64,000 nt of DNA from Hyphomicrobiales bacterium (GCA_900466605.1 UBMU01000016.1:276760-340759), one strand, 5' to 3'. Positions 1-10,038 are shown, counted from the first letter of the stretch. The notes: a model not told the origin generated them from the sequence alone. Numbers and translations: made by a program.

Positions 1-326
1 TCAACGCCAGCCTTCGGCGTATAAGTCAGATCCTCGAGAGGACATGCATCTTCGCCATTGACGATCACGTCGTAGTCGAAAGGCGAAACGCCGTCTTCGT
101 CGGCCGCCGGGTTCTGGATCGCAGCCTGGTACTTGGTGACGAAATCCTTGCTGTAAAGCTGCGAAAGCCTGCTGGCATCGAAGATGTCGATCCAGTCGCT
201 ATCCGCGCCGGACCAGTTCTTGATCGTTGCATCCATGATCACTTTGACCGGTGCCGTAACGTCGGCAGCAAGGATGGGTGCGGTCGAGCCGAGAAGGACC
301 GCTAGGGCAAGAGAAATCTTCTTCAT
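1..326 (-). CDS. Exported protein of unknown function, 3' end outside the window
   Basis: The reading frame is open from the ATG at 326 to the window edge, about 108 codons with no stop, so the C-terminus is missing. The N-terminus is a clear signal peptide: two lysines, a hydrophobic stretch, then an Ala-rich cleavage region around residues 17-20. The visible mature part is acidic and polar, with a segment reading LYSKDFVTKYQAA. It resembles small periplasmic DUF3828-like proteins, but I cannot confirm that family. An in-frame ATG at 335 is an alternative start; neither has a strong ribosome binding site. It is divergent from icd. Function unknown. Confidence 0.6.
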   Translation of the reverse strand, partial: MKKISLALAVLLGSTAPILAADVTAPVKVIMDATIKNWSGADSDWIDIFDASRLSQLYSKDFVTKYQAAIQNPAADEDGVSPFDYDVIVNGEDACPLEDLTYTPKAGV

Positions 327-512
327 GACGAACATCCGGGCAATGGTTTTGCGGCGGAGACTAGCCATTTTCGCCGGCTTGGCAATGGCCGCAAAAACGC
401 CCGCCCCTCCCGCTTCCGGCTTTGCACTCCCGACGCACAATGCTATAGCGCTCGGGATTTCATATCACCCACCCGGGACGCCCGTCCCTCTAAGCTTAAA
501 CGAGGCAGATAC

Positions 513-1724
513 ATGAAGAAGATCAAGGTCGCCAATCCCGTCGCCGATCTCGACGGCGATGAAATGACTCGCATCATTTGGCAGCTCATCAAGGATAAGC
601 TGATCCATCCGTATCTCGACCTCGACATCGACTACTTCGACCTCTCCGTAGAAAACCGCGACGCCACCAACGACCAGGTGACCATCGACGCCGCCAACGC
701 TATCAAGAAGCACGGCGTCGGCATCAAGTGCGCGACGATCACGCCCGACGAGGACCGCGTCAAGGAATTCAACCTCAAACAGATGTGGAAGAGCCCGAAC
801 GGCACGATCCGCAACATCCTCGGCGGCGTTATCTTCCGCGAGCCGATCATCTGCCAGAACGTTCCGCGCCTCGTTCCGGGCTGGACCAAGCCGATCGTTG
901 TCGGCCGTCACGCGTTCGGCGACCAGTACCGCGCCACCGACTTCAAATTCCCGGGCAAGGGCAAGCTGACGATCAAGTTCGTCGGTGAAGACGGTCAGGT
1001 CATCGAAAAGGAAGTCTTCGACGCCCCCGGCGCCGGCGTTGCCATGGCCATGTACAACCTCGACGAGTCGATCCGCGAATTCGCCCGCGCCTCGATGATG
1101 TACGGCCTGATGCGCAAGTGGCCAGTTTACCTGTCCACCAAGAACACCATCCTCAAGGCCTATGACGGCCGCTTCAAGGACATCTTCGAAGAAGTCTATC
1201 AGACCGAATTCAAGGCGAAGTTCGACGAAATCGGCATCACCTACGAACACCGCCTGATCGACGACATGGTCGCTTCGGCTCTGAAGTGGTCCGGCGGTTA
1301 TGTCTGGGCGTGCAAGAACTACGACGGCGACGTCCAGTCCGACACGGTCGCACAGGGCTTCGGCTCGCTCGGCCTGATGACCTCGGTTCTACTGACGCCG
1401 GATGGCAAGACGGTCGAAGCCGAAGCCGCTCACGGCACGGTTACCCGCCACTACCGCCAGCATCAGAAGGGCCAGGAAACCTCGACGAACTCGATCGCCT
1501 CGATCTTTGCCTGGACCCGCGGCCTCGCACACCGCGCCAAGCTCGACGACAATGCCGAACTCGCAAAGTTCGCGGCAACGCTCGAAAAGGTCTGCGTCGA
1601 CACCGTCGAAGCTGGCTTCATGACCAAGGATCTGGCCCTGCTCATCGGTCCCGATCAGCCGTGGCTGTCGACCACTGCCTTCCTCGACAAGATTGACGAG
1701 AACCTGCAGAAGGCCATGGCATAA
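513..1724 (+). CDS. icd: NADP-dependent isocitrate dehydrogenase
   Basis: Oxidative decarboxylation of isocitrate to 2-oxoglutarate with NADP in the TCA cycle, in the cytoplasm. The 403 residues match the eukaryote-like dimeric NADP-IDH subfamily common in rhizobia, not the roughly 416-residue E. coli type. The substrate segment MWKSPNGTIR lies at residues 91-100. The RHYRQHQKGQETSTNS block near the C-terminus is typical of this subfamily. GAGGCAG sits just before the ATG. A strong terminator follows the stop, so the gene is probably monocistronic. Confidence 0.97.
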   Translation: MKKIKVANPVADLDGDEMTRIIWQLIKDKLIHPYLDLDIDYFDLSVENRDATNDQVTIDAANAIKKHGVGIKCATITPDEDRVKEFNLKQMWKSPNGTIRNILGGVIFREPIICQNVPRLVPGWTKPIVVGRHAFGDQYRATDFKFPGKGKLTIKFVGEDGQVIEKEVFDAPGAGVAMAMYNLDESIREFARASMMYGLMRKWPVYLSTKNTILKAYDGRFKDIFEEVYQTEFKAKFDEIGITYEHRLIDDMVASALKWSGGYVWACKNYDGDVQSDTVAQGFGSLGLMTSVLLTPDGKTVEAEAAHGTVTRHYRQHQKGQETSTNSIASIFAWTRGLAHRAKLDDNAELAKFAATLEKVCVDTVEAGFMTKDLALLIGPDQPWLSTTAFLDKIDENLQKAMA

Positions 1725-1747
1725 GCCATCAGCGATATGCGAACGAG

Positions 1748-1776
1748 ACGGCGGGGATTTCCCCGCCGTTTTCGTT
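1748..1776 (+). terminator. Intrinsic terminator of icd
   Basis: A perfect 9-bp stem (ACGGCGGGG with CCCCGCCGT, 1748-1756 and 1761-1769) with a 4-nt loop is followed by a T-rich run, 24 nt after the icd stop. Confidence 0.85.
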
Positions 1777-1805
1777 TCAGAGACATCAAAAGGGGAGCAA
1801 GAACA

Positions 1806-2249
1806 ATGACCACAATGATCCGTCCGCTAAAGCCATCCGACCGCGCCGCCTGGGAGCCGCTTTGGACGGGCTATCAGCACTTCTACGAAGTCGTCATTCC
1901 GCCGGAGACGACGGACCTGACATGGGGCCGCTTTCACGATCACGAAGAGGACATGCACGCGCTCGGCGCCTTCGACGACAAGCGCCTCGTCGGTATCGTC
2001 CACGCGATCTTCCATCGTTCGACCTGGCTGCCGAAATGGACCTGTTACCTGCAGGATCTCTACGTTGACGACGTCAAGCGTGGCATGGGCACGGGAGCAG
2101 CTCTCATCGAGGCCGTCGCCGATCTCGCGCGTGAACATGGTGCCGGTCGACTCTACTGGATGACGCACGAGACCAATACAATGGCGCGAAAACTCTACGA
2201 CAGGATCGCCCAGCGATCCGGCTTCATCCAATATTGCAAGGCACTTTAA
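1806..2249 (+). CDS. GNAT-family N-acetyltransferase
   Basis: Predicted acetyl-CoA-dependent N-acetyltransferase of 147 residues, close to a single GNAT domain. The N-terminal IRPLKPSDRAAW is the usual first strand and helix. A central LQDLYVDDVKRGMGTGAALI contains the acetyl-CoA pyrophosphate loop (R-G-M-G-T-G), and a C-terminal ARKLYDRIAQRSGFIQY motif is typical of the fold. AGGGGAG precedes the ATG at 1806, which decides the start; upstream in-frame sequence overlaps the icd terminator. Substrate cannot be deduced. Confidence 0.88.
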   Translation: MTTMIRPLKPSDRAAWEPLWTGYQHFYEVVIPPETTDLTWGRFHDHEEDMHALGAFDDKRLVGIVHAIFHRSTWLPKWTCYLQDLYVDDVKRGMGTGAALIEAVADLAREHGAGRLYWMTHETNTMARKLYDRIAQRSGFIQYCKAL

Positions 2250-2347
2250 ATAGGGCTTTGCGCCTGACCTCTCTGTCCTATCTCCCTGCTGGGACTTGAT
2301 GCGCGGCATCCGGACGAGGAACGCAAATGGAAAATGAGGAGGAGTGC

Positions 2348-2968
2348 ATGGCAGACGAGCTGATATTCTATACGAACCCCATGTCGCGCGGTCGTATCGC
2401 CCGGTGGATGCTGGAGGAAACAGGCGTACCGTACAAGACTGAAATCATGACCTTTGGCGGAACTATGAAGTCGCCGGAGTACCTTGCCGTTAACCCGATG
2501 GGAAAGGTTCCAGCAGTACGGCACGGCAAGACGATCGTGACCGAGTGCGCTGCGATCTGCGCCTACCTCGCTGACACGTTCCGCGAGGCGGACCTTGCTC
2601 CAACGCCCGATGAACGCGGCAGCTACTATAGGTGGATGTTTTTCACTGCCGGACCGCTCGAAGCCGCGGCGACCAACAAGGCATTGGGTTTCGAAACGCC
2701 GCCCGAAAAGGCTAGGATGGCGGGCTATGGCAGCTTCGCCGATGTGATGAACACGCTGGAGAATGCCGTCAGTGCCTCGCCTTACGTTGCCGGAGATCGC
2801 TTCACTGCGGCTGACGTGTACGTAGGCTCACATATTGGCTGGGGCCTGGGCTTCGGCACCATCGAAAAGCGCCAGGCCTTTGTCGATTATCTCGGCCGCA
2901 TCACCGATCGGCCCGCCTATAAGCGCGCCGTCGCACTTGATGATGAGGCGATGAAAGCCGCCCAATAG
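2348..2968 (+). CDS. Glutathione S-transferase family protein
   Basis: A 206-residue GST-fold protein. The N-terminal thioredoxin-like domain (about 1-80) has FYTNPMSRGRIARWMLEE around the expected active-site helix, the cis-proline segment VNPMGKVPAV, and an ECAAICAYLAD motif that contacts the glutathione gamma-glutamyl group. The C-terminal helical domain (about 90-200) includes FTAADVYVGSHIGWG, the usual N-capping region. GAGGAGG lies immediately upstream of the ATG at 2348; an in-frame ATG at 2327 has no such site. Probably conjugation or detoxification; substrate unknown. Confidence 0.88.
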   Translation: MADELIFYTNPMSRGRIARWMLEETGVPYKTEIMTFGGTMKSPEYLAVNPMGKVPAVRHGKTIVTECAAICAYLADTFREADLAPTPDERGSYYRWMFFTAGPLEAAATNKALGFETPPEKARMAGYGSFADVMNTLENAVSASPYVAGDRFTAADVYVGSHIGWGLGFGTIEKRQAFVDYLGRITDRPAYKRAVALDDEAMKAAQ

Positions 2969-2978
2969 CGACGGGGGC

Positions 2979-3830
2979 TCAAACCAGCGGCATGTGGATG
3001 TCTGTCAGAAGCTCGGTCGGCGGCACATCGCGTGGGTTGTTGAGATATTCCTCGAACATCACGCTGTCGCGGAGCTGCCGACCGGACGCAGGCAGCCATT
3101 CCGCATAAAGCCACTGGTAAGCCCTGTACATATCGGCATAGGGCCCTTTGTGGCGCAAAACCGCATACTCACCACCATCCAGCATACGTCGTTCGAACGG
3201 CGGCGTCGCGACAATCTCCTCCTCGATGGTGACGCATGCAATCGACCGCAGCTTTTCGGCAGGCACAATATCGGGATCGTCGAGATAGACGCCGATCATC
3301 CGCATCGTTGGCTTGGCGAGCCCCCGCGCATAGAGCGTGCCGAATAAGGTCTCGAAGGCCTGGCTAATCTGCATGTACGAGCCGAGATGCGGCACGCCAA
3401 GTAACTGAATGGGTTCAATCTTCCGTAAGGTAACGTCAAACATGGCCACGGTCTTTCCGTTAAGTGAAGGTTCAAAGGCTCTGTGGCTTCCCTCTTTCCG
3501 GTATTGAGCTGGCGGCATGCCATAGACCGATTTGAAGATACGGTTGAAAGACTGGAGGTTGGGATAGCCTGATCGCTTTGCTATTTCCCCGACGGCAAGA
3601 TCAGTGCGAACGATGTCGCCGGCTGCACGATGCAGCCTTAATCGCTTGACGGTAGCAGCGAGTGTCTCGCCGTAGACCGCGCGATAGATCCTGTGCCAGT
3701 GGTAGCTCGACAGGCAGGCGATCCTGGCAAGTTTGTCCATGTCGAGCTCTTCGTCGAGATGATCGTGGATATACGCTGAAACCCGTCTCAGACGATTTTC
3801 GTAGAGCGCCCACGCCGTTTCACCATTCAT
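2979..3830 (-). CDS. AraC-family regulator with GyrI-like ligand-binding domain
   Basis: Transcription factor of 283 residues. Residues about 8-110 carry two helix-turn-helix units of the AraC/XylS DNA-binding domain, seen as LARIACLSSYHWHRIYRAVYG and VGEIAKRSGYPNLQSFNRIF followed by YGMPPAQYRK. From about 125 to the end is a GyrI-like small-molecule-binding domain of the Rob/BmrR C-terminal type (MIGVYLDDPDIVP, GGEYAVLRHKGPY). This N-terminal DNA-binding order is typical of Rob-like multidrug-sensing regulators. It converges on the GST gene (stop codons 10 bp apart). A 19-bp-period direct repeat upstream may be its own operator. Inducer unknown. Confidence 0.9.
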   Translation of the reverse strand: MNGETAWALYENRLRRVSAYIHDHLDEELDMDKLARIACLSSYHWHRIYRAVYGETLAATVKRLRLHRAAGDIVRTDLAVGEIAKRSGYPNLQSFNRIFKSVYGMPPAQYRKEGSHRAFEPSLNGKTVAMFDVTLRKIEPIQLLGVPHLGSYMQISQAFETLFGTLYARGLAKPTMRMIGVYLDDPDIVPAEKLRSIACVTIEEEIVATPPFERRMLDGGEYAVLRHKGPYADMYRAYQWLYAEWLPASGRQLRDSVMFEEYLNNPRDVPPTELLTDIHMPLV

Positions 3831-3877
3831 GTCAAAACCTCCTGCAAATCGATCGGCTGCAGAGAACCATACTGCGG

Positions 3878-3909
3878 TTTGACAAATCCTGCGGAGTTTG
3901 ACGAATCCT
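3878..3909. promoter_or_regulatory. Direct repeat upstream of the araC-type gene, candidate operator
   Basis: TTTGACAAATCCT (3878-3890) and TTTGACGAATCCT (3897-3909) match at 12 of 13 positions with a 19-bp period. They lie 48-79 bp upstream of the AraC-type start codon. Tandem direct repeats about two helical turns apart fit binding by two AraC DNA-binding domains. Function is inferred. Confidence 0.45.
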
Positions 3910-3910
3910 C

Positions 3911-3941
3911 AAAATGAAAAGGCGGGGACTTGCCCCGCCTT
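3911..3941 (-). terminator. Intrinsic terminator of alaS
   Basis: On the minus strand a 9-bp stem (AAGGCGGGG with CCCCGCCTT, 3919-3927 and 3933-3941) is followed by TTTTCATTTT. It lies about 30 nt after the alaS stop. Confidence 0.85.
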
Positions 3942-3971
3942 CCAAAGAGTTTGGTATCGAACGTTGGCCGC

Positions 3972-6632
3972 TCAGCTTGCGAGCGCGACGGCCACCGCCT
4001 CAATCGCCTCGTCAGCCTTTGCCCCATCCGGCCCACCAGCCTGGGCCATGTCAGGCCGACCGCCGCCGCCCTTGCCGCCGAGAGCAGCCGACGCGACGCG
4101 AACGAGATCGACGGCGCTGAACCGGCTCGTCAGATCCGGCGTAACCGCTACGACCGCACTCGCCTTGCCGTCCTCGGAGACGCCGATCAGTGCAACAACC
4201 CCGGAGCCGAGGCTTGCCTTGCCGTCATCGGCGAGACCCTTGAGATCCTTCGGATCGACGCCAGAGATCGCCTTGCCGAGGAACTTCACGCCACCGACAT
4301 CGCGAACCGCATCAGCAGAACCGCCCTGCCCGCCGCCCATGGCAAGCTTGCGCTTGGCTTCGGCCAACTCGCGCTCGAGCTTGCGGCGTTCATCCATGAG
4401 CGCCTCCACACGAGAAAGAACATCGGCCGGCTGTACCTTGAGCGACGTGGCGAGCGATTTGACGCGCTCGTCCTGTTCCGCCAAGTATTCACGCGCTGAC
4501 TCGCCGGTGACCGCCTCGATACGACGCACACCGGCGCCAACCGCGCTCTCACCCAGAACGCGGATCAGCCCGATCTGACCCGTCGCGCCGACATGCGTGC
4601 CGCCGCAAAGCTCGATCGAATAGGGCTTGCCCGCCTTGGCGCCACGTACGCCTTGGCCCATAGCGACGACGCGTACTTCGTCACCGTATTTCTCACCGAA
4701 CAGCGCCATGGCTCCTTCGGCAATCGCGTCATCGACGCTCATCAGTCTGGTGGTGACTGGCGAATTCTGCAACACGATCTCATTCGCCATGTCCTCGACG
4801 ACCTTCAACTCATCGGCCGTCATCGGCTTCGGATGCGAAACGTCGAAGCGCAGACGCTCGGGCGCGACCAGCGAGCCCTTCTGCGCCACATGCGAACCCA
4901 AAACTTCGCGCAGCGCCTCATGCAGCAGATGGGTGGCGGAATGATTTGCACGCAAGCGCGAACGGCGCGCGTGGTCGACCGTCAACGCCACGGCATCGCC
5001 TGCGTTTATGCTACCTTCCACGACAGTCCCGATGTGGACAAAAAGGCCCTCGCCCTTCTTTTGGGTGTCGGTTACCTCGATCTTCCCCGTATCAGAGGTA
5101 ATGACGCCCGTATCGCCCATCTGACCGCCGGACTCACCGTAGAACGGTGTCTGGTTGACGACGATCTGCACCTTGTCGCCAGCCGAGGCAGAAGCGACCG
5201 AAGCACCGTCCTTCACAATAGCCTGAACAACGCCTTCAGCGCTCTCGGTGTCATAACCGAGGAACTCCGACGCGCCGTGCTTTTCCTTGAGCTCGAACCA
5301 GATCGTCTCAGTGGCCTTGTCGCCGGAGCCGGCCCAGTGCGACCGTGCCTCAGCCTTCTGGCGCTCCATAGCGTCGGTAAAGCCCGAAATGTCAACACCG
5401 ATTTCGCGGGCGCGAAGCGCATCCTGCGTCAGGTCGAGTGGGAAGCCATAGGTGTCATAGAGCTTGAAGGCGGTTTCGCCGTCGAGCATGTCGCCCTTAC
5501 CGAGCGTTGTCGTGGCGTCGGAAAGCAGCGAAAGGCCACGCTCCAGGGTCTTACGGAAGCGGGTTTCCTCAAGCTTCAGGGTCTCGGAGATCAGAGATTC
5601 CGCACGTACCAGTTCCGGATAGGCGCGTCCCATCTCCTGGACAAGCGTCGGCAACAGCTTCCAGATCATCGGCTCCTTGGCACCAAGCAGCTCGGCATGC
5701 CGCATCGCGCGACGCATAATGCGCCGAAGCACATAGCCGCGGCCTTCGTTCGAAGGCAGCACGCCATCGGCAATCAGGAAGGCCGAAGAGCGCAGATGGT
5801 CGGCAATGACGCGGTGGCTCGCACGCCGCTCGCCCTCAGCCTTTACGCCTGTCACTTCCTCCGAAGCCTCGATCAGGGCGCGGAAAAGGTCGATGTCGTA
5901 ATTGTCGTGCTTGCCCTGGAGAACAGCGGCGACGCGCTCCAGACCCATGCCCGTGTCGATCGAGGGCCGCGGAAGGTCGATACGCTCTTCCTTCGTGACC
6001 TGCTCGTACTGCATGAATACGAGGTTCCAGATCTCGATAAAACGGTCACCATCTTCTTCCGGGGAACCGGGAGGGCCACCCCAGATATGATCACCGTGGT
6101 CATAGAAGATTTCCGAACAGGGGCCGCACGGGCCGGTATCACCCATCGCCCAGAAGTTGTCGCTCGTCGGGATGCGGATAATCTTGTTGTCGGACAGACC
6201 GGCGATTTTTTTCCAGAGCGCAAACGCCTCGTCGTCGGTGTGATAGACGGTGACCAGCAGGCGTTTGGCGTCGAGACCGAATTCCTTGGTGATCAGCGTC
6301 CAGGCATGCTCGATCGCCTGCTCCTTGAAATAATCGCCAAAGGAGAAATTGCCGAGCATCTCGAAGAAGGTGTGATGGCGTGCGGTATATCCGACATTAT
6401 CCAGATCGTTGTGCTTGCCCCCGGCACGCACGCACTTCTGCGCCGTCGATGCCGTCTTGTAGGGACGCTGCTCGAGGCCGGTAAAGACGTTCTTGAACTG
6501 CACCATGCCAGCATTGGTGAACATTAGCGTTGGATCGTTGCGTGGCACCAATGGGCTCGACGGAACGATTTCGTGGCCGTTCTTCTTGAAGTAGTCGAGG
6601 AAGGTCGACCGGATATCATTCACACCGCTCAT
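3972..6632 (-). CDS. alaS: Alanyl-tRNA synthetase
   Basis: Charges tRNA-Ala in the cytoplasm. The 886 residues match the full-length bacterial enzyme. The N-terminal class II catalytic core starts with the usual IRSTFLDYFKKNGHE and NAGMVQFKNVFTG. The editing domain carries the HSATHLLHEAL zinc and deacylation motif and the later CGGTHVGATGQIG. The C-terminal C-Ala domain has a Gly-rich tail (GGKGGGGRPDMAQAGG). It sits downstream of recA on the same strand but is separated from it by a strong terminator, so it probably has its own promoter. Confidence 0.98.
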   Translation of the reverse strand: MSGVNDIRSTFLDYFKKNGHEIVPSSPLVPRNDPTLMFTNAGMVQFKNVFTGLEQRPYKTASTAQKCVRAGGKHNDLDNVGYTARHHTFFEMLGNFSFGDYFKEQAIEHAWTLITKEFGLDAKRLLVTVYHTDDEAFALWKKIAGLSDNKIIRIPTSDNFWAMGDTGPCGPCSEIFYDHGDHIWGGPPGSPEEDGDRFIEIWNLVFMQYEQVTKEERIDLPRPSIDTGMGLERVAAVLQGKHDNYDIDLFRALIEASEEVTGVKAEGERRASHRVIADHLRSSAFLIADGVLPSNEGRGYVLRRIMRRAMRHAELLGAKEPMIWKLLPTLVQEMGRAYPELVRAESLISETLKLEETRFRKTLERGLSLLSDATTTLGKGDMLDGETAFKLYDTYGFPLDLTQDALRAREIGVDISGFTDAMERQKAEARSHWAGSGDKATETIWFELKEKHGASEFLGYDTESAEGVVQAIVKDGASVASASAGDKVQIVVNQTPFYGESGGQMGDTGVITSDTGKIEVTDTQKKGEGLFVHIGTVVEGSINAGDAVALTVDHARRSRLRANHSATHLLHEALREVLGSHVAQKGSLVAPERLRFDVSHPKPMTADELKVVEDMANEIVLQNSPVTTRLMSVDDAIAEGAMALFGEKYGDEVRVVAMGQGVRGAKAGKPYSIELCGGTHVGATGQIGLIRVLGESAVGAGVRRIEAVTGESAREYLAEQDERVKSLATSLKVQPADVLSRVEALMDERRKLERELAEAKRKLAMGGGQGGSADAVRDVGGVKFLGKAISGVDPKDLKGLADDGKASLGSGVVALIGVSEDGKASAVVAVTPDLTSRFSAVDLVRVASAALGGKGGGGRPDMAQAGGPDGAKADEAIEAVAVALAS

Positions 6633-6719
6633 GCTATGCCCTTCAATGCTGCCAATCGGCAGGTCAAATCTTAAATCCAGTGGCTTTTATCGCTCGCATT
6701 AACCACTGTCCAGCAGACA

Positions 6720-6761
6720 AACAAAACCGGCCGCATTCTGGTCAAGGAATGCGGCCGGTTT
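6720..6761 (-). terminator. Intrinsic terminator of recA
   Basis: A perfect 15-bp stem (6724-6738 with 6747-6761) has an 8-nt loop. On the minus strand it is followed by TTTTGTTTGT. It lies 25 nt after the recA stop, among the strongest terminators in the window. Confidence 0.9.
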
Positions 6762-6785
6762 CGAATTTAAGAGACTGCCGAAGAC

Positions 6786-7865
<1,080 letters not shown>

Positions 7866-7924
7866 TCGATCCACCTTTAGGTTATTGAAGCCGCTCAAGC
7901 AATGTCGCCGCCGATGCTGATTTT

Positions 7925-8007
7925 GTACCGCATTTGTTCTCATGGCGCAAGGCGCGCTCAAATAATTGAAAGAAAAAGGTAAAATCGCCTGTGTTCTACA
8001 TTTGTTT
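7925..8007 (-). promoter_or_regulatory. Two candidate alphaproteobacterial LexA (SOS) boxes upstream of recA
   Basis: The alphaproteobacterial LexA consensus is GTTC-N7-GTTC. On the plus strand, GTAC-N7-GTTC lies at 7925-7939 (60-74 bp from the recA start) and GTTC-N7-GTTT at 7993-8007 (128-142 bp away). Each matches 7 of 8 consensus bases. The proximal site is the better placed. Both are inferred from motif and context. Confidence 0.55.
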
Positions 8008-8100
8008 TAGTCATGCAAAGCAACAGCTTAAGGAGCGGGGTCTGATCGCCGGTCTACCATCGACGACGAGACGATTCGTATCTTTTGGCCATGCGGGACG

Positions 8101-9051
8101 ATGAAAATGAAGCAGAAGATTCTTGTCCTCGGTGGAGCACATATCGATAGGCGTGGACGCATTTCCGGTGACACGATGGCTGGCGCCAGCAATCCGGGCT
8201 CATGGTTCGAGGAGCCGGGTGGCGGCGGCTTCAATGCGGCGCGTAACCTTGCCCGACTGGGCTTCGACGTCACGATGATTTCGCCCCGCGGCGGCGATCC
8301 GATTGGCGAGATGGTTGGCGAGGCAGCCGATTTCGCAGGTGTTCACGATCGCCCTTTCGTTTTCCTGGACCGCAAGACGCCGAGCTACACCGCAATCATC
8401 GAGAACGACGGAAACCTGGTGATTGCCCTTGCCGACATGGATCTCTACCGCATGTTCGTGCCACGGCGTCTCTCGATCCGCGCTGTCCGCGATGCATTTG
8501 CTGCGACTGATTTCATCCTGTTCGACGCCAACCTGCCGGCAGAGACACTGTCATCGATCGTCGAGCGCGCCAAGGCGCTCGGCAAGCCCGTCGGCGCGAT
8601 CGCAATCTCGCCGGCGAAGGCAGTCAAGCTCAAGCCGTGCCTTCAGGGGATAGACTATCTTTTCCTCAACGAAGCCGAGGCTGCCGCGCTGACTGGCGAG
8701 CGCCCCAATGATCCTGCGCACTGGCCGTCACTGCTGGGTGATATCGGTTTGCGCGGCGGCGTCGTTACGCGTGGCCAGCGCGAGCTCATCGCCTTCGCGG
8801 ATCGGCGTGTCGTTGCCCTGCAGCCGGCAGATCTTCAGGGCGTCGCAGATGTTACGGGCGCCGGTGACTCGCTTGCGGCCGGCGTTATTTCCGGGTTGAT
8901 GCGCGGAATACCCTTGGCCGATGCCGTTCGGGAGGGCGCCGCCGCAGCAGCTCTGACGGTACAGTCCCCGCACGCCGTCAATGAAAACCTCTCCCCGGAT
9001 TTGGTCAGGGAGACACTTTCCCTTGTTCCGCCGTCGAGAATTTTGCATTGA
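8101..9051 (+). CDS. psuK: PfkB-family sugar kinase, probable pseudouridine kinase
   Basis: Predicted to phosphorylate pseudouridine to pseudouridine 5'-phosphate. The 316 residues show the ribokinase/PfkB fold: an N-terminal Gly-rich GGGGFNAARNLARLGFDV motif, and a C-terminal DVTGAGDSLAAGVISGL signature with the anion hole and catalytic Asp. The substrate call rests mainly on the next gene, psuG, starting 28 nt after this stop; kinase plus glycosidase is the known pseudouridine catabolic pair. GGGACG precedes the ATG; a second in-frame ATG at 8107 is possible. Other PfkB substrates cannot be excluded from sequence alone. Confidence 0.85.
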   Translation: MKMKQKILVLGGAHIDRRGRISGDTMAGASNPGSWFEEPGGGGFNAARNLARLGFDVTMISPRGGDPIGEMVGEAADFAGVHDRPFVFLDRKTPSYTAIIENDGNLVIALADMDLYRMFVPRRLSIRAVRDAFAATDFILFDANLPAETLSSIVERAKALGKPVGAIAISPAKAVKLKPCLQGIDYLFLNEAEAAALTGERPNDPAHWPSLLGDIGLRGGVVTRGQRELIAFADRRVVALQPADLQGVADVTGAGDSLAAGVISGLMRGIPLADAVREGAAAAALTVQSPHAVNENLSPDLVRETLSLVPPSRILH

Positions 9052-9079
9052 AGGCAATACCGATGAAATGGAAGAGACA

Positions 9080-10006
9080 ATGACAAAAACGATCTCCCCC
9101 CTCCTGCCGATCGCCTATTCCAAAGAGGTCGCAAGCGCCAAGCAGCGCGGCGCGCCGATTGTGGCGCTCGAATCGACCATCATCACCCATGGCATGCCAT
9201 ACCCCGGCAACATTGAGATGGCCCGCAGTGTCGAGGCGCTCATTCGTGAGCAGGGTGCCGTCCCGGCCACCATCGCGGTTATTCACGGTACACTGCACAT
9301 CGGCCTCGAAGCCGATCAGCTGGAGCAGCTGGCACAGGCCAAGGATGTCCTGAAGGTCTCGCGTGCCGACCTCGCCTTTGCGATCGCCGAGCGCCGCCAC
9401 GGTGCAACAACCGTAGCAGCGACGATGATTGCCGCAGAGCGTGCCGGCATCAAGGTTTTCGCCACCGGTGGCATCGGTGGTGTCCATCGCGGCGCCGAGG
9501 AAAGCTTCGATATCTCCGCTGACCTGGAGGAGCTTGGCCGCACCGGCGTGATCGTCGTGTGCGCCGGCGCCAAGGCAATCCTCGACATTCCAAAGACCCT
9601 GGAAGTGCTGGAAACCGCGGGCGTACCTGTTGTCACCTATGAGAGCGAGGAGTTTCCTGCGTTCTGGTCGCGCGCTTCGGGATTGCGCAGTCCGCTGACG
9701 CTCAATAGCCCGGCTGCAATCGCCAACTTCCAGACCGTACGCGAGCAGCTCGGCATCGACGGTGGCATGCTGATCGCCAACCCCGTGCCGGAGGCAGACG
9801 AAATTCCGCGGGAGGAAATGGAGATCTACATCGAGCGAGCGCTCGACAGCGCCGAGCGCGACGAAATCAGCGGCAAGGAGGTCACGCCTTACCTGCTCAG
9901 CACCATCTTCGACCTGACTGACGGCCAGAGCCTGAAGACCAACATTGCGCTGGTGGAAAACAATGCCCGACTGGCGGCAGAAATTGCCGTCGCACTGGCA
10001 GGATAA
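9080..10006 (+). CDS. psuG: Pseudouridine-5'-phosphate glycosidase
   Basis: Splits the C-C glycosidic bond of pseudouridine 5'-phosphate into uracil and ribose 5-phosphate. The 308 residues match the family length of about 310. Recognisable blocks are VALESTIITHGMPYPGN near the N-terminus, a central ATGGIGGVHRGAE, and NPVPEADEIP toward the end. GGAAGAG precedes the ATG at 9080; an in-frame ATG at 9068 is less well placed. It follows psuK in an apparent two-gene operon and ends at a bidirectional terminator shared with cckA. Confidence 0.95.
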   Translation: MTKTISPLLPIAYSKEVASAKQRGAPIVALESTIITHGMPYPGNIEMARSVEALIREQGAVPATIAVIHGTLHIGLEADQLEQLAQAKDVLKVSRADLAFAIAERRHGATTVAATMIAAERAGIKVFATGGIGGVHRGAEESFDISADLEELGRTGVIVVCAGAKAILDIPKTLEVLETAGVPVVTYESEEFPAFWSRASGLRSPLTLNSPAAIANFQTVREQLGIDGGMLIANPVPEADEIPREEMEIYIERALDSAERDEISGKEVTPYLLSTIFDLTDGQSLKTNIALVENNARLAAEIAVALAG

Positions 10007-10016
10007 TCGATTGAAA

Positions 10017-10038
10017 AAGGGGCGCTGCGGCGCCCCTT
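10017..10038. terminator. Bidirectional terminator between psuG and cckA
   Basis: A 9-bp stem, AAGGGGCGC (10017-10025) with GCGCCCCTT (10030-10038), lies between convergent genes. It overlaps the cckA stop codon at 10037-10039. The T-run is clearer on the minus strand (CCCCTTTTTCAA). Confidence 0.75.

Noticed and set aside
4593..6527. A 644-codon plus-strand open frame opposite alaS
   Set aside because: It mirrors the alaS coding frame in high-GC DNA and shows no protein family features; alaS is unambiguous.
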